From Leeuwenhoekiella sp. MAR_2009_132 (lineage in GTDB: Bacteria; Bacteroidota; Bacteroidia; Flavobacteriales; Flavobacteriaceae), in NCBI RefSeq assembly GCF_000687915.1, contig NZ_JHZY01000002.1:1426001-1490000 (forward strand): a DNA stretch of 64,000 nucleotides. Reading direction: 5' to 3'. Each line of letters opens with the position of its first letter. Position 1 is the first letter of the stretch. Under the pieces are notes generated by a model that was not told the DNA's origin, did no database searches, and saw only the letters and a list, made by a program, of their open reading frames with translations. Made by a program: the position numbers and the translations under genes. Shown here one piece after another: positions 63,798 through 64,000 of this stretch.

Positions 63798-64000
63798 ATG
63801 AAAAATCAGGAAATAAAAAGAGTTAAATCAATATCTCAATACCATAAGTTAAAAGGGCTTTCTAGTCCAGAACATCCATTAATTAGTGTGATTGATTTTG
63901 CTGCAATTAATAATTCAACAAACGAAGATGATTATTCTTTAGTTTTTGATTTATATGCCATTGCTATGAAGCGTGGTTTTAAAGGTAAAATGAAATATGG
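63798..64000 (+). CDS. AraC-type regulator, N-terminal part only (window edge)
   Basis: 67 codons are visible, MKNQEIKRVKSISQYHKLKG and then LSSPEHPLISVIDFAAINNS, open at the window end. The phrase IS-x-YHKLKGLSSPEHPLISVIDF is characteristic of the N-terminal domain of a large Bacteroidota AraC regulator group of about 300 residues. The HTH domain lies outside the window. Expected target unknown; such genes usually stand next to short-chain dehydrogenase or reductase genes. Confidence 0.75.
   Translation, partial: MKNQEIKRVKSISQYHKLKGLSSPEHPLISVIDFAAINNSTNEDDYSLVFDLYAIAMKRGFKGKMKY

Overview
The window reads as the chromosome of a marine or environmental member of the Flavobacteriaceae (Bacteroidota). 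Evidence: three SusC/SusD pairs, a FG-GAP/ASPIC lipoprotein, TPR-AraC regulators, a DUF6520 peptide, AT-rich intergenic DNA, almost no Shine-Dalgarno sequences and a few TTG/TAnnTTT promoter-like elements. The genus cannot be fixed from the sequence alone.

1-22.9 kb is a polysaccharide utilisation locus built as two divergent halves. Leftward: SusC, SusD, a terminator, then GH92, GH28, GH89, a HGSNAT/NagX-like membrane acyltransferase and GH115 (cut by the window start). Rightward: a second SusC, SusD and a large FG-GAP/ASPIC lipoprotein. The enzymes suggest an acidic, branched glycan containing uronic acid, alpha-GlcNAc and alpha-mannose. The GH89 plus acyltransferase pair resembles two consecutive lysosomal steps of heparan breakdown.

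22.9-33.7 kb is a decaying accessory block. It opens with the 3' end of a tRNA followed by a terminator (an att-like scar). Then come a truncated AraC gene fused to a frameshifted Fic gene that still has its operator array, and a molybdenum hydroxylase set: large subunit on +; 2Fe-2S subunit, cytochrome c, CMD-cupin, flavodoxin and two NTF2-like proteins on -. It ends with a triple-broken aldo/keto reductase, an AraC activator, an integrase fragment and a truncated prolyl oligopeptidase.

33.7-40.6 kb holds a TPR-AraC regulator, a fused alpha-oxoamine synthase/GNAT enzyme, a 41-residue basic peptide ORF downstream of them, three direct repeats in the divergent promoter, and on + a STAS-like protein, a HAMP-AraC regulator, a MauE-like membrane protein and a DUF6520 secreted peptide. 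40.6-47.8 kb is a visibly GC-richer SusC-SusD-M16 peptidase operon, probably a peptide or protein uptake system.

47.8-48.5 kb is non-coding but highly structured, with three tandem terminator-like hairpins and a region with two mutually exclusive folds. 48.5-61.2 kb is a defence locus: an XRE regulator behind a 22-bp perfect palindrome, then hsdM, hsdS and hsdR of a type I restriction-modification system. An AT-rich cargo of three genes (TIR-2TM protein, large DEAH helicase, helical HEPN-like protein) lies between hsdM and hsdS. A second hsdR 3' end downstream marks an exchange of this locus. The right end holds a frameshifted conserved hypothetical gene, a dead IS3 element and the start of another AraC gene.

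Best candidates for an undescribed system: the TIR-helicase-HEPN-like cargo inside the restriction locus; the oxoamine synthase-GNAT plus small peptide cluster; and the DUF6520-MauE-M16-SusCD cluster. All three are inferences from domains and context.
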